Part shown: piece after piece, positions 35,996 to 44,632 of the stretch
How the letters are laid out: each line of letters starts with the position of its first letter
Position numbering within the stretch: the stretch's first letter is position 1
DNA from: Labrenzia sp. PHM005
GTDB lineage: Bacteria; Pseudomonadota; Alphaproteobacteria; Rhizobiales; Stappiaceae
Assembly: GCF_006517275.1 (NCBI RefSeq)
Contig: NZ_CP041191.1
Coordinates: forward strand, 1,358,501 to 1,422,500
Direction of reading: 5' to 3'
Length of the DNA stretch: 64,000 nt
Made by a program: the position numbers and the translations under genes
The notes under the pieces: generated by a model
The model's input: only the letters and a program-made list of their open reading frames with translations
What the model was told of the DNA's origin: nothing
Databases searched by the model: none

Positions 35996-36814
35996 ATGGC
36001 CAAGGCCGCCAGCTACGCTCTGCCAACACGCCGCGCCCATGTCATGGGTATTTTGAACGTCACGCCGGATTCTTTTTCTGATGGTGGCCGCTTCAGCGCG
36101 GCCGATGTTGCGCTTGAGCATGCCAAATCCATGATCGCAGAAGGCGCGGATCTTCTGGATGTCGGGGCAGAGAGCACGCGTCCCGGGTCGACACCGGTTG
36201 AGCTGGATGAAGAATGGGCGCGCCTTGCGCCAATCCTCGAGCCCGTAATCGATTTGGGCATTCCCGTATCCATCGACACGTATAAAGCGGAAATCGCCCG
36301 GCGGGCCGGATCCGCCGGGGCTGCATTGGTCAACGACGTTTGGGGCTTGCAAAAAGATCCGGCGATGGCTGATACGGTTGCAGAGCTGGGTCTTCCTGTG
36401 GTGATGATGCACAACCGGGATGAGGCGGACGCCGGAATAGACATCCTTGCCGACATCGACCGGTTTTTTGAAATCTCAATGTCTTTGGCCGATCGCGCCG
36501 GTATTCCGCGGGACAAACAAATCCTGGATCCAGGTTTTGGATTCGGCAAAACCATTGATCAGAATTTCATCATCCTGAACCGGCTGGAAACCTTGAAGAA
36601 ACACGGGCTTCCGATCTTGGCTGGTGCCTCGCGGAAACGGATGATTGGGGCGGTTCTTGGTGTCGAAACGGATGAGAGGCTGTTTGGCTCGATGGCCGTG
36701 CATATAACAGCGATCCAGAATGGTGCCAGCATCATTCGGGTTCACGATGTACGTCCACACGCCGATTGTGTGCGTATGCTGGAAGCAACACGTTTGGAAC
36801 GGAATCCAGCCTAG
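35996..36814 (+). CDS. folP: Dihydropteroate synthase
   Basis: A 272-residue folate enzyme joining 6-hydroxymethyl-dihydropterin diphosphate and p-aminobenzoate; the target of sulfonamides. Motifs are MGILNVTPDSFSDGG (DHPS signature 1), LLDVGAESTRPGS (loop 2), VNDVWGL, DPGFGFGKT and the LAGASRKRM loop. It is followed by folK with one base between stop and start. In many Rhizobiales folB lies between folP and folK; here it does not. Confidence 0.95.
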   Translation: MAKAASYALPTRRAHVMGILNVTPDSFSDGGRFSAADVALEHAKSMIAEGADLLDVGAESTRPGSTPVELDEEWARLAPILEPVIDLGIPVSIDTYKAEIARRAGSAGAALVNDVWGLQKDPAMADTVAELGLPVVMMHNRDEADAGIDILADIDRFFEISMSLADRAGIPRDKQILDPGFGFGKTIDQNFIILNRLETLKKHGLPILAGASRKRMIGAVLGVETDERLFGSMAVHITAIQNGASIIRVHDVRPHADCVRMLEATRLERNPA

Positions 36815-36815
36815 T

Positions 36816-37340
36816 ATGACATCTGAAAACATAATTTCAGCTTCCGCCAATGCCCCGACACGATGTGCCTTGGGGCTTGGATCCAACATTGGCGACACGC
36901 TTGCGCATCTCGAGAAAGCACTGGAACTTTTAGATGCAAGCGATGGGATCAATGTTGTCGCGCGCTCGTCTGACTACAAGACGCCGCCATGGGGACCAGT
37001 TCCGCAAGATGATTTCAGGAATATCTGTGTTTTGGTCGATACGGTTTTATCGCCGCATGCGCTGCTGAAACGGTGTTTGTCGATTGAAACCGAACTGGGG
37101 CGGGTTCGGGAGATCCGCTGGGGTCCGCGTACCATCGATGTTGATGTGCTGATTTACGGGTCGGAAACGGTTAGCGATCCGGATTTGGAGCTGCCGCACC
37201 CGCGAATGAGTGAACGGGCCTTTGTATTGATTCCGCTTGCCGAGATCTGGCCGGATGCGCCGCTTGGAGCTGGAGTGACAGCAGCAGAGGCTCTGAAAAC
37301 CTGTCCTGATCAAGACGGTGTTGTAAAAATTGTTGGCTAA
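36816..37340 (+). CDS. folK: 2-amino-4-hydroxy-6-hydroxymethyldihydropteridine diphosphokinase
   Basis: HPPK, which uses ATP to make the diphosphate substrate of FolP. The 174-residue protein has GLGSNIGD near the N-terminus, the SSDYKTPPWGP region, the catalytic loop GPRTIDVDVLIYG (with metal-binding D-V-D) and LPHPRMSERAFVL, all HPPK signatures. The frame is open into folP to 36720, but ATG 36816 directly after the folP stop is the sensible start and gives an operon folP-folK. Confidence 0.95.
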   Translation: MTSENIISASANAPTRCALGLGSNIGDTLAHLEKALELLDASDGINVVARSSDYKTPPWGPVPQDDFRNICVLVDTVLSPHALLKRCLSIETELGRVREIRWGPRTIDVDVLIYGSETVSDPDLELPHPRMSERAFVLIPLAEIWPDAPLGAGVTAAEALKTCPDQDGVVKIVG

Positions 37341-37538
37341 ACGCATCTGCAAGTTGGCTCAAATCCACCTTGTTTTTCGCACCGGAGCATTAGATGCGAC
37401 AGGCTCTAATTGTGTCTCAGCGGTCACAGCTGTAAATAATTATTAAGAATTTGGAACAGATGCCTTTTGGAGGCTTGCTTAGCGCGGTTGGTTGATTAGT
37501 GTGGCATGGAAACCACGTGGATCGAACAGGGGGCACTG

Positions 37539-38099
37539 ATGATCCGTGTAATAAATGCAGTTGGATCAACGTGTCTGGGCCTTTTGATGGCATCCGCCGT
37601 ACAAGCGGCTGATCTGTCCGGAAACACTGGTCCGCGCCATGAAGTCCGTGGCGGGGTCATGTATCACGACACGATGAACCGGGAATCCGGGGTTGATCTC
37701 AACGTCGAGTATTTGAGCCGGTTTGCCGCTTTCGATCTTTTTGTCCCTGTTGTTCAGTGGCGGGCCACGTTTCGTCCGCATGTCGGCGGCAGCCTGAATA
37801 CAGCGGGCCATACCAGCTTTGTTTACGGCGGCTACAGCCTGACTTTAGATCTAACGGACCGCATATTCGTCGAAGGCAGCTTCGGCGGCATGGTCCATAA
37901 TGGTGTGCATGTCAGTGCGGACAGAAGCCGCCTGAGCCTTGGCTGTAATGTCATGTTCCGCGAGAGTGCGTCTGTCGGTTTTCGGATCAACGACCAAATC
38001 AACGTGTCTGCCATGGTTGAGCACGGCTCCAACGCCGGATTGTGCGAGGCCAACAACGGCATCACCAACGCTGGTGTGCGGGTCGGTTATACGTTCTGA
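37539..38099 (+). CDS. PagL-like outer-membrane lipid A 3-O-deacylase (acyloxyacyl hydrolase)
   Basis: A 186-residue predicted outer-membrane beta-barrel. ATG 37539 is chosen for its GGGGG ribosome-binding site and a signal peptide ending about AVQAAD; ATG 37506 is also in frame. The sequence alternates polar and non-polar residues in strands, ends with the aromatic YTF typical of barrels, and has the PagL catalytic motif as VEHGSNAGL with H162 and S164. PagL removes the 3-linked acyl chain of lipid A. The third catalytic residue (Glu) cannot be placed with confidence. A single gene. Confidence 0.72.
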   Translation: MIRVINAVGSTCLGLLMASAVQAADLSGNTGPRHEVRGGVMYHDTMNRESGVDLNVEYLSRFAAFDLFVPVVQWRATFRPHVGGSLNTAGHTSFVYGGYSLTLDLTDRIFVEGSFGGMVHNGVHVSADRSRLSLGCNVMFRESASVGFRINDQINVSAMVEHGSNAGLCEANNGITNAGVRVGYTF

Positions 38100-38135
38100 T
38101 TCGGTAGGGCCAAAACTCAAGAAACAGTTTTCTAG

Positions 38136-38822
38136 TCAGACAAGCTTTACAAAGCTTTCCATGTGAAATCGTGCCTGATCGGGAGTTTGGGCGACGTCTT
38201 CGCCGATTGGACAAGCGTGACGGGCCAGGCAACCGGCCCAGCAGGTGGCGTCCGGAGTATCTCTTAGATAGGCCAGGCAGCGCGGGACGTCGTAGCCGCC
38301 TTTCAATGAAATGGCATTCACGGGACATGCACTGAGGCAAGGTTTTTCCTGGCAGGCGCCGCAAGGTCCTGGCGATCCCAATTTTTTAGAAGTTTCGAAG
38401 TGGTTTGGCGAAACAAACGCAGCCCGCAGTCCCACCCAGGGACCGTATTTAGCGTGTGCCAAAAGACCAAACGGGCTTTGTGTGAACCCGCCGCACTTCA
38501 GGGCCCAGCGTTGAATGGGATAATAAGGCGGCCCGTCGAAAACAAAGAGTGGCGTTAAGCCAAATTCGCTTGCAAGGCTGGTGAGAACCCGCCGGGTAAA
38601 CCGGTCCATCGGATCGGATTTTCCGTCGTTGGCTTCAGGAGTTTTGCGGTAGCTTTGCCAGAAGGGCCGGCCGGCGCTGCCGATCATGAGGACCGTGCGG
38701 GCCAGTTTTCCTTTTTTTGGTGCCGGCACCTGGTCGTCTTCATCCGGGTGGAAGCCGCCAAGGGACAAAAAACCCGCTGCGCCCAGCTTTTTGGAAAAGC
38801 GGGTTGCAGCGGGAAGATCCAT
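38136..38822 (-). CDS. Ferredoxin-like [4Fe-4S] protein related to QueG
   Basis: A 228-residue protein with two [4Fe-4S] cysteine clusters at the C-terminal end: CGACQEKPCLSACPVNAI, followed by a lone C, and CWAGCLARHACPIG. The N-terminal part resembles the C-terminal half of epoxyqueuosine reductase QueG, but the cobalamin-binding region of QueG is not evident and the protein is about 130 residues shorter. It may be an electron carrier or a degenerate reductase. The start is three bases after the argG stop on the same strand, so it is probably co-transcribed with argG. Confidence 0.75.
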   Translation of the reverse strand: MDLPAATRFSKKLGAAGFLSLGGFHPDEDDQVPAPKKGKLARTVLMIGSAGRPFWQSYRKTPEANDGKSDPMDRFTRRVLTSLASEFGLTPLFVFDGPPYYPIQRWALKCGGFTQSPFGLLAHAKYGPWVGLRAAFVSPNHFETSKKLGSPGPCGACQEKPCLSACPVNAISLKGGYDVPRCLAYLRDTPDATCWAGCLARHACPIGEDVAQTPDQARFHMESFVKLV

Positions 38823-38825
38823 GAT

Positions 38826-40046
38826 TTAGCCGAGCCGGTTGCGCTTGGCGAGCGTGCGCAGGCGCAGCGCGTTCAGCTTGATGAAGCCGGCAGCATCTTT
38901 CTGGTCGTAGGCGCCCTGGTCGTCTTCGAAGGTGACCAGCTCTTCGGAGTAGAGCGAATACGGTGAAGCGCGGCCAACAACGATAACGTTGCCTTTATAG
39001 AGCTTCAGCGTGACGGTGCCGGTGACATGCTCCTGGCTCTTGTCGATCAGGGCCTGCAGCATCTCGCGCTCCGGAGAGAACCAGAAGCCGTTGTAGATCA
39101 GCTCTGCATAGCGCGGCATCAGCTCATCTTTCAGGTGGCCAGCGCCACGGTCGAGCGTGATCGATTCCATTGCCCGGTGGGCCTGAAGGAGGATGGTGCC
39201 GCCGGGCGTTTCATAGATGCCGCGGCTCTTCATACCGACAAAACGGTTTTCGACCATGTCGAGGCGGCCAATGCCATTGTCGCGGCCATAGTCATTGAGC
39301 TTGGCAAACAAGGTTGCCGGAGACATTTTTTCGCCGTTCAGGGAAACCGCATCGCCCTTTTCAAAGCCGATTTCGATTTCGGTGACCACATCCGGGGCTT
39401 TGGTCGGGTCGACGGTGCGCTGGAAGACGTATTCCGGTGCTTCTTCGTTCGGGTCTTCCAGGACTTTGCCTTCAGATGATGAGTGCAGCATGTTGGCGTC
39501 GACCGAGAACGGGGCTTCGCCAAGCTTGTCTTTTGGAACCGGGATCTGGTTCTTTTCTGCGAAATCCAGAAGGTCGGTCCGCGACTTGAACGACCAGTCA
39601 CGCCAAGGTGCGATCACCTTGATGTCCGGGTTCAGCGCATAGGCCGACAGTTCGAAGCGAACCTGGTCGTTGCCTTTGCCAGTGGCGCCATGGGCAATGG
39701 CGTCGGCGCCTGTTTCTTCGGCAATCTCGATGAGACGCTTGGAAATCAGCGGTCGGGCGATAGACGTGCCGAGCAGGTAAACCCCTTCATAAACCGCATT
39801 GGCGCGGAACATCGGGAACACGAAATCCTTGATGAACTCTTCGCGCAGGTCATCAATATAGATTTCCTTGATGCCGAGCATTTCGGCCTTTTTGCGCGCC
39901 GGTTCCAGTTCCTCGCCCTGGCCGAGATCGGCCGTGAATGTCACCACTTCGCAGCCGAATTCGGTCTGCAGCCATTTCAGGATGATGGACGTGTCGAGGC
40001 CGCCGGAATAGGCCAGCACGACTTTCTTGATATCACCATGCGCCAT
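38826..40046 (-). CDS. argG: Argininosuccinate synthase
   Basis: A 406-residue enzyme joining citrulline and aspartate with ATP, the penultimate step of arginine synthesis. The PP-loop is AYSGGLDTS (residues about 9-17); further signatures are [19 protein letters not shown] and [17 protein letters not shown]. Length and motifs match the family fully. It is followed by the QueG-like gene. Confidence 0.96.
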   Translation of the reverse strand: MAHGDIKKVVLAYSGGLDTSIILKWLQTEFGCEVVTFTADLGQGEELEPARKKAEMLGIKEIYIDDLREEFIKDFVFPMFRANAVYEGVYLLGTSIARPLISKRLIEIAEETGADAIAHGATGKGNDQVRFELSAYALNPDIKVIAPWRDWSFKSRTDLLDFAEKNQIPVPKDKLGEAPFSVDANMLHSSSEGKVLEDPNEEAPEYVFQRTVDPTKAPDVVTEIEIGFEKGDAVSLNGEKMSPATLFAKLNDYGRDNGIGRLDMVENRFVGMKSRGIYETPGGTILLQAHRAMESITLDRGAGHLKDELMPRYAELIYNGFWFSPEREMLQALIDKSQEHVTGTVTLKLYKGNVIVVGRASPYSLYSEELVTFEDDQGAYDQKDAAGFIKLNALRLRTLAKRNRLG

Positions 40047-40292
40047 TTAGGGAAGGTCCAGTTCGTGTGTTTTTGCGGAAGAGCCGCATTGTTGAAAATT
40101 TGCGGCAATTTAGCCGGTTCTTTGGGCCGCGCAAGCCCCCGAAACGGTCAATCATGCGGCTTTTTGGCATGAGACGAGGATCGGGCAACAGATTGTCCAA
40201 AATTGATAAAGAGACTTGCTTTTGGATCTTTGGCGTCTGAGGGTGTTCTGAAACGTTAATTCATCGGTTTCGGGTGCCGACGCGGAGGGGCA

Positions 40293-40682
40293 ATGGGCCT
40301 GATTGATTTCAAACTGGACAGCTATGATTACCTGACTTTTTTTATCGGGGTTCTGGCGGTCATCGCGTTTTTCTATGTGATGATCACGCTCGGCGGTCTT
40401 CCGGGAAAACTCGCGGAAAAGCGCAAGCACCCACATGCGGATTCCGTCAAGTTGGGTGGCTGGATCGGGCTGTTCACCGTGTTTCCTTGGATCCATGCGC
40501 TGATGTGGGCCTATCACGACAGTCTGACCATCGATATACGGAAACTGCCGAAGGGGGCCGAAATCACGCCGGAACCTGAGGGTGACACAGGGCTGGCGGC
40601 CAGTGCATCTGTTCAAGCCGAAGGGGTGTCTGAAGCGACAGAAACTCAAAAAAATGCTGGTGAACCAGGAGGCGCTGCATGA
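40293..40682 (+). CDS. DUF3302 small membrane protein (YiaW-like)
   Basis: A 129-residue inner-membrane protein with two hydrophobic segments (about 14-32 and 53-70), then a polar Ala/Glu-rich tail. The sequence YDYLTFF...GGLPG and the Lys-rich loop before the second helix fit DUF3302. Its E. coli relative YiaW is encoded directly ahead of the HlyD-like YiaV, as here. The stop overlaps the start of the HlyD gene (ATGA), so the two are coupled. The role is unknown; it could be the inner-membrane partner of the HlyD protein. Confidence 0.8.
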   Translation: MGLIDFKLDSYDYLTFFIGVLAVIAFFYVMITLGGLPGKLAEKRKHPHADSVKLGGWIGLFTVFPWIHALMWAYHDSLTIDIRKLPKGAEITPEPEGDTGLAASASVQAEGVSEATETQKNAGEPGGAA

Positions 40683-41830
40683 CCATCGCGCTTCTTATTG
40701 TCGCCGTTTATGCGATCGTCTGCTGGGTCGTCTTTTACAAATACAAACTTTTGAAATTTAACATTGTCTGGGGCGTGGTGACGTTCTGGGTCGGTTTCCA
40801 TGTCTTGTTTTTGCTGGTGGTTTTCCTGCGCTTTTTTGCCCCTTACACCATCGATGGCCATGTGATCCGCCAAACGGTTCAGATTGCGCCGCGCTTGCCG
40901 CATCCAACAATGCTCCAGGAAGTTTATGTTGCCCAGAACCAGGCGGTGAAAAAGGGCGACAAGCTCTATCAGTTCGAGACGACGCTTTATGCAGCGCAGC
41001 TTGCCGAGGCCGAGGCCAATCTCGTCGGGGCGCAGCAAAATGCGCAGATCCTTCAAGAGGATATTGCGCAAGCCCAGGATGCTCAGGCAGAGGCGGAAGC
41101 CAATGAGAGTTATGCGGCGGAGCAAGTCGCCCGGTATACGAACCTCGTGCCACGTGGCGGTGCCAAACAGGAAACATTGGACAAGTGGACTGCGCAGTTG
41201 GCGGCCGCAAAGGCCCAGGTCGCGGAGGCGGCCGCCAATGTGACAAAGGCGCAACTGGCGGCGGATGCTCAAGTGGACGGGGTGAATGCCCAAGTCGCTG
41301 CCGCGCAAGCCCAGGTGGATCAGGCGCAGTATTATCTGGACCAGACGACCATTTATGCGCCTGAAGATGGCAAGATTATCAGCCAGCAAGCGCGGCCGGG
41401 TCTTGTGGTCGGTGGGTTCCGGATCGGTTCCATTGCGGCGTTTGTCGCCGATGCCGATCCCTATTTCTTGGCGACCTTCTATCAAGAGCATTTGAAATTC
41501 GTTGAGCCGGACCAGCCGGTCGAGGTCGCGCTGGATATTTATCCCGGTCAGGTGTTCACCGGTAAAGTGAAAGCCATCTGGGAAGGCACAGGGCAAGGGC
41601 AGATTAAACCGAGCGGAAATGTGCCGAATTTCCTATTCATGAGCCCGCAAGGCCGGTTCGCGGTGGAAATTGTCTTGGATGAGGATCCTGCCTTGAAGCG
41701 GTTCCCAGGAGGAGCGCATGGCGCAGCCGCGATTTATACGGGCGGCGGCGGCGAATGGGTGTCGGTGTTGCGGCGGGTAAATATGCGCCTTTACGCTTGG
41801 GTCAATTTCATCATTCCGTTTGATGTGTAG
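40679..41830 (+). CDS. HlyD-family membrane fusion protein (YiaV/YibH-like)
   Basis: A 383-residue periplasmic adaptor anchored by N-terminal hydrophobic segments (about 1-20 and 28-52). It has a lipoyl half-motif (VAQNQAVKKGDKLYQFE), a long Ala/Gln-rich coiled coil (about 100-215), the second lipoyl half (IYAPEDGKIISQQARPG) and a beta-barrel domain. Such proteins join an inner-membrane pump to an outer-membrane channel. The next gene (4 bp on) encodes the channel and the previous one a DUF3302 protein; no RND, ABC or MFS pump is in the operon. Confidence 0.88.
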   Translation: MTIALLIVAVYAIVCWVVFYKYKLLKFNIVWGVVTFWVGFHVLFLLVVFLRFFAPYTIDGHVIRQTVQIAPRLPHPTMLQEVYVAQNQAVKKGDKLYQFETTLYAAQLAEAEANLVGAQQNAQILQEDIAQAQDAQAEAEANESYAAEQVARYTNLVPRGGAKQETLDKWTAQLAAAKAQVAEAAANVTKAQLAADAQVDGVNAQVAAAQAQVDQAQYYLDQTTIYAPEDGKIISQQARPGLVVGGFRIGSIAAFVADADPYFLATFYQEHLKFVEPDQPVEVALDIYPGQVFTGKVKAIWEGTGQGQIKPSGNVPNFLFMSPQGRFAVEIVLDEDPALKRFPGGAHGAAAIYTGGGGEWVSVLRRVNMRLYAWVNFIIPFDV

Positions 41831-41833
41831 GTA

Positions 41834-43399
41834 ATGCCGGTGAACCTGTTTCCATTATTTCGTAGATTTGCCGGATTGGCGGGCGCACTGATCCTGTCCG
41901 GCTGCATGGTCGGTCCGGATTTCGAGCGTCCGGAAGCGCCGGTTCTCGACAGCTGGAGTAAGGGTGCCAACCTGCCGGTCGATCATCGGACCGGTTTCAC
42001 CAGCCGGAGTGCCGTCTCCGTGCCTTGGTGGCATGTATTTAAGGATGAAACGCTGAATGGCCTGATTTCAAAAGCCTATCAGCAGAATGTGGAACTGCAG
42101 GCAGCGGGCGTTCGGGTCTATCAGGCCCGCGCGCAGCTCGGCATTGCCCGGGGGGAGCTCTTCCCGCAGGTTCAGGAGATCAAGGGAAATTCGGAAAACA
42201 TCCGCTTCAGCACTCGCGATCCGTTCATTCGGGATCTGGAGCGCGTTGGGCTGGTCGACAGTCATATTTCCCGGGTGTCGGTCGGTTTCGATGCCGTTTG
42301 GGAGATCGATGTCTGGGGCAAGATCCGGCGAGATGTTCAATCGGCAAATGCGAGCTTGGGGGCCAATCTGGCTTCTTACGACGATGCCCTGGTGACGCTG
42401 ACCGGGGACATTGCAGCCACCTATGTCACAATTCGCGAATTGCAGCAGCTGATCGCCTCGAGCCGGAAAAATGCGGCCTTGCAAAAGAAATCCCTGAACC
42501 TGACCCGTCTACGGTTGGAAAACGGTGCCGCGACCAAGCTCGACGTGGATGAAGCCACAGTTCTTTACAACAACACATTGGCGGCAATCCCAGGCTATGA
42601 GGCTGAGCTTGCGCAAGCTTTTAATGCGATGAGCGTTCTCTTGAGCGAACCACCCGGCAAAATGAAGACACGCCTGTCCAACAGGTCCGGGTTCCCGCGC
42701 GTGCCGGCGGAAGTTGCGGTTGGAGTTCCGGCGGACATGCTGCGCCGGCGGCCGGACATCCGGCAGGCGGAATACATCGCAGCGGCTCAATCGGCCCAGA
42801 TCGGCGTTGCCAAGGCGGATCTTTTTCCCGCCTTCACAATCGCCGGGGCGATTGGTGTTCGGGCCGACGACTTTTCAAATCTGTTTTCCGGCGGGTCGAC
42901 AACCGGCTTCATCAATCCCGGGTTTTCCTGGAATTTTTTGAACTATGGCCGGATCAAAAACAATGTCCGGGTGCAGGATGCCAAGTTTCAGGAAGCCTTG
43001 CTGAACTACGAAAACACGGTCCTATCCGCCTATGCGGAAGTGGAAAATGCGCTGATAGCGTTTTTGCGGTCCAAACAGCAGGCGGTTTATTTGCGCAGAA
43101 GCCTTCGCGCGGCGCGCAGTTCCGTGGGCGAAGTTGATGCGCAATATGAAGACGGCACGGCGTCCTACAATCGTGTGGTTGATGCGCAGAAGAATTTGCT
43201 GGTTGCTGAAGAGCGGCTGATCGCGGCAGAAGCCAATGTGCTGACCAATTTGATCGCGGTCTATAAGGGGCTTGGCGGTGGCTGGGTGCCGGAAAATGTC
43301 GATGGGCTGATTTCCGACAAGACCCGCCAACAAATGGCGGACCGCACCCGCTGGGGACAGCTTTTGCATAAGCCTGTGGAAGACAAGGGGAAAAGTTAG
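41834..43399 (+). CDS. NodT-family outer-membrane efflux lipoprotein (TolC-like)
   Basis: A 521-residue outer-membrane channel. The lipobox LILSGC gives lipid attachment at C24, followed by MVGPDFERPEAP, the standard NodT start. Two OEP repeats (about 70-260 and 290-480) with long coiled-coil helices follow. The AEVENALI and LVAEERLIAAE segments are the usual inner-helix motifs. It probably forms an export channel with the HlyD protein before it. Its last four bases overlap the end of the convergent TetR gene. Confidence 0.9.
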   Translation: MPVNLFPLFRRFAGLAGALILSGCMVGPDFERPEAPVLDSWSKGANLPVDHRTGFTSRSAVSVPWWHVFKDETLNGLISKAYQQNVELQAAGVRVYQARAQLGIARGELFPQVQEIKGNSENIRFSTRDPFIRDLERVGLVDSHISRVSVGFDAVWEIDVWGKIRRDVQSANASLGANLASYDDALVTLTGDIAATYVTIRELQQLIASSRKNAALQKKSLNLTRLRLENGAATKLDVDEATVLYNNTLAAIPGYEAELAQAFNAMSVLLSEPPGKMKTRLSNRSGFPRVPAEVAVGVPADMLRRRPDIRQAEYIAAAQSAQIGVAKADLFPAFTIAGAIGVRADDFSNLFSGGSTTGFINPGFSWNFLNYGRIKNNVRVQDAKFQEALLNYENTVLSAYAEVENALIAFLRSKQQAVYLRRSLRAARSSVGEVDAQYEDGTASYNRVVDAQKNLLVAEERLIAAEANVLTNLIAVYKGLGGGWVPENVDGLISDKTRQQMADRTRWGQLLHKPVEDKGKS

Positions 43400-44016
43400 G
43401 CGACTTTGTTGCCGGTTGCCTGTTCGGTTTTTCCGTACTGCGCCAGAAATAGATCCACGCTCTCGTTGATGATCTTGTCCATCTCATCACGTTCTGCGAC
43501 GCGGTTTGCATAAATATTGGGAAAGAAACTGCGGGACTTGATCAGACCAAGAAACTGTTCAGCCGCGACATTTGGATCGTTTACGGCAAGGCGGCCTTCC
43601 GATGTTGCCCGTTCCATGAACTCGGCAAAAACGGTCAACTTGGTCATGCGGGCGTTCATATCGGCAGCCAGCTCTGGATCGCGGATGGTTTCGCTCATGA
43701 TCATGCGGGCAAGGCTCATGAAACAGGGATTGACCATCAATTCACCTTCGGCCCAGCCGAGCTCTATGAGCGCATCGCGAATTGGCTTGTCCGGATCATA
43801 CGGCACTTCAAGCGCGGAATTGATTTGATCCGCGAGGCACTGGTTGATCGCTTTGAACAGTGTTTCCTTGCTTTCAAAGTGATTGTAGACGGTGCGTTTG
43901 GAAACCTGGGCGCGCTCGGAAATGCGGTCCATGCTGGCGCCCGCAAATCCCTTTTCCTGAAACTCGGCGATGGCCGCTTCGACGATTTGTTTCTTTTTCT
44001 GGTCGGATACCGACAT
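43396..44016 (-). CDS. TetR/AcrR-family transcriptional regulator
   Basis: A 206-residue repressor-type regulator. The N-terminal helix-turn-helix has IVEAAIAEFQEKGF and then RAQVSKRTVYNHFESKETLF, the TetR signature. The C-terminal ligand domain belongs to the AefR/TetR_C_7-like type with LIKSRSFFPNI near the end. It converges on the NodT gene (4-bp overlap) and diverges from iorA, with inverted repeats in between, so it may regulate itself and iorAB, and perhaps the export operon. Confidence 0.9.
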   Translation of the reverse strand: MSVSDQKKKQIVEAAIAEFQEKGFAGASMDRISERAQVSKRTVYNHFESKETLFKAINQCLADQINSALEVPYDPDKPIRDALIELGWAEGELMVNPCFMSLARMIMSETIRDPELAADMNARMTKLTVFAEFMERATSEGRLAVNDPNVAAEQFLGLIKSRSFFPNIYANRVAERDEMDKIINESVDLFLAQYGKTEQATGNKVA

Positions 44017-44066
44017 TGTTTACCCAGCGCTTCTTATCGCTCTTTAATCCCAAAATTTGGGCCCTA

Positions 44067-44086
44067 TGTAAACTAGGGCGTTTACA
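44067..44086. promoter_or_regulatory. Candidate TetR operator 1
   Basis: A perfect dyad TGTAAAC (44067-44073) and GTTTACA (44080-44086) with a six-base spacer, 50 bp ahead of the tetR start codon and in the shared tetR-iorA intergenic region. Its size and symmetry suit a TetR-family dimer. Confidence 0.5.
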
Positions 44087-44102
44087 GATGCAGATCTAAA
44101 GT

Positions 44103-44120
44103 CTACACTACACAGTGTAG
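44103..44120. promoter_or_regulatory. Candidate TetR operator 2
   Basis: CTACACT (44103-44109) and AGTGTAG (44114-44120) form a perfect dyad with a four-base spacer, 47 bp ahead of iorA. TGTAGTTTAC immediately overlaps its right edge and resembles the half-site of operator 1. Confidence 0.45.
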
Positions 44121-44167
44121 TTTACATCCTTCAGCCAGTCCAGGCCAGCCAAGGGAGACGCCTCCTC

Positions 44168-44629
44168 ATGTCTGTAACTTTGAAAATTAACGGGGAAACG
44201 CGCACGCTCGACGCGGATCCCGAGAGCCCTTTGCTGTGGGCTCTGCGCGACGAGCTCGGAATGACCGGCACCAAATTCGGGTGTGGCATTGCATCCTGCG
44301 GTGCTTGCACGGTCCACTGGGACGGTATGCCGATCCGCTCCTGCCAAACCATGGTCGGGGATCTTGAGGGCGCCGAAATCACCACAATCGAAGGCGTGAA
44401 CGGAAAGGCCGCCAAAGCCGTTCAGGAAGCCTGGAACGAGCTGGACGTGCCGCAATGCGGGTACTGCCAGTCCGGTCAGATCATGGCAGCCACTGCGCTT
44501 CTGACCGACACTCCAAAACCGACCGACGAAGACATCGATGCAGCCATGGACGGAAACGTCTGCCGTTGTGCGACATACGCCCGGATCCGTAAGGCGATCC
44601 ATGCCGCAGCCGACAAGATGGAGGCCTAA
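44168..44629 (+). CDS. iorA: (2Fe-2S)-binding subunit of an isoquinoline 1-oxidoreductase-type molybdoenzyme
   Basis: A 153-residue small subunit with two [2Fe-2S] clusters. The plant-type cluster has C39, C44, C47 and C59 (CGIASCGAC) and the second has C97, C100, C132 and C134 (CGYCQSG, CRC). This is the IorA type of the xanthine oxidase family. It passes electrons from the molybdenum cofactor subunit encoded 3 bp downstream. Likely controlled by the divergent TetR protein. Confidence 0.9.
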   Translation: MSVTLKINGETRTLDADPESPLLWALRDELGMTGTKFGCGIASCGACTVHWDGMPIRSCQTMVGDLEGAEITTIEGVNGKAAKAVQEAWNELDVPQCGYCQSGQIMAATALLTDTPKPTDEDIDAAMDGNVCRCATYARIRKAIHAAADKMEA

Positions 44630-44632
44630 GTC

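Noticed and set aside
37375..37505. Possible promoter or repeat remnant (AGGCTCTAATTG with AT-rich stretch) before the PagL-like gene
   Set aside because: It resembles a degraded copy of the TAGAGC-type repeat, but no clean dyad is left, so it is not listed as a feature.
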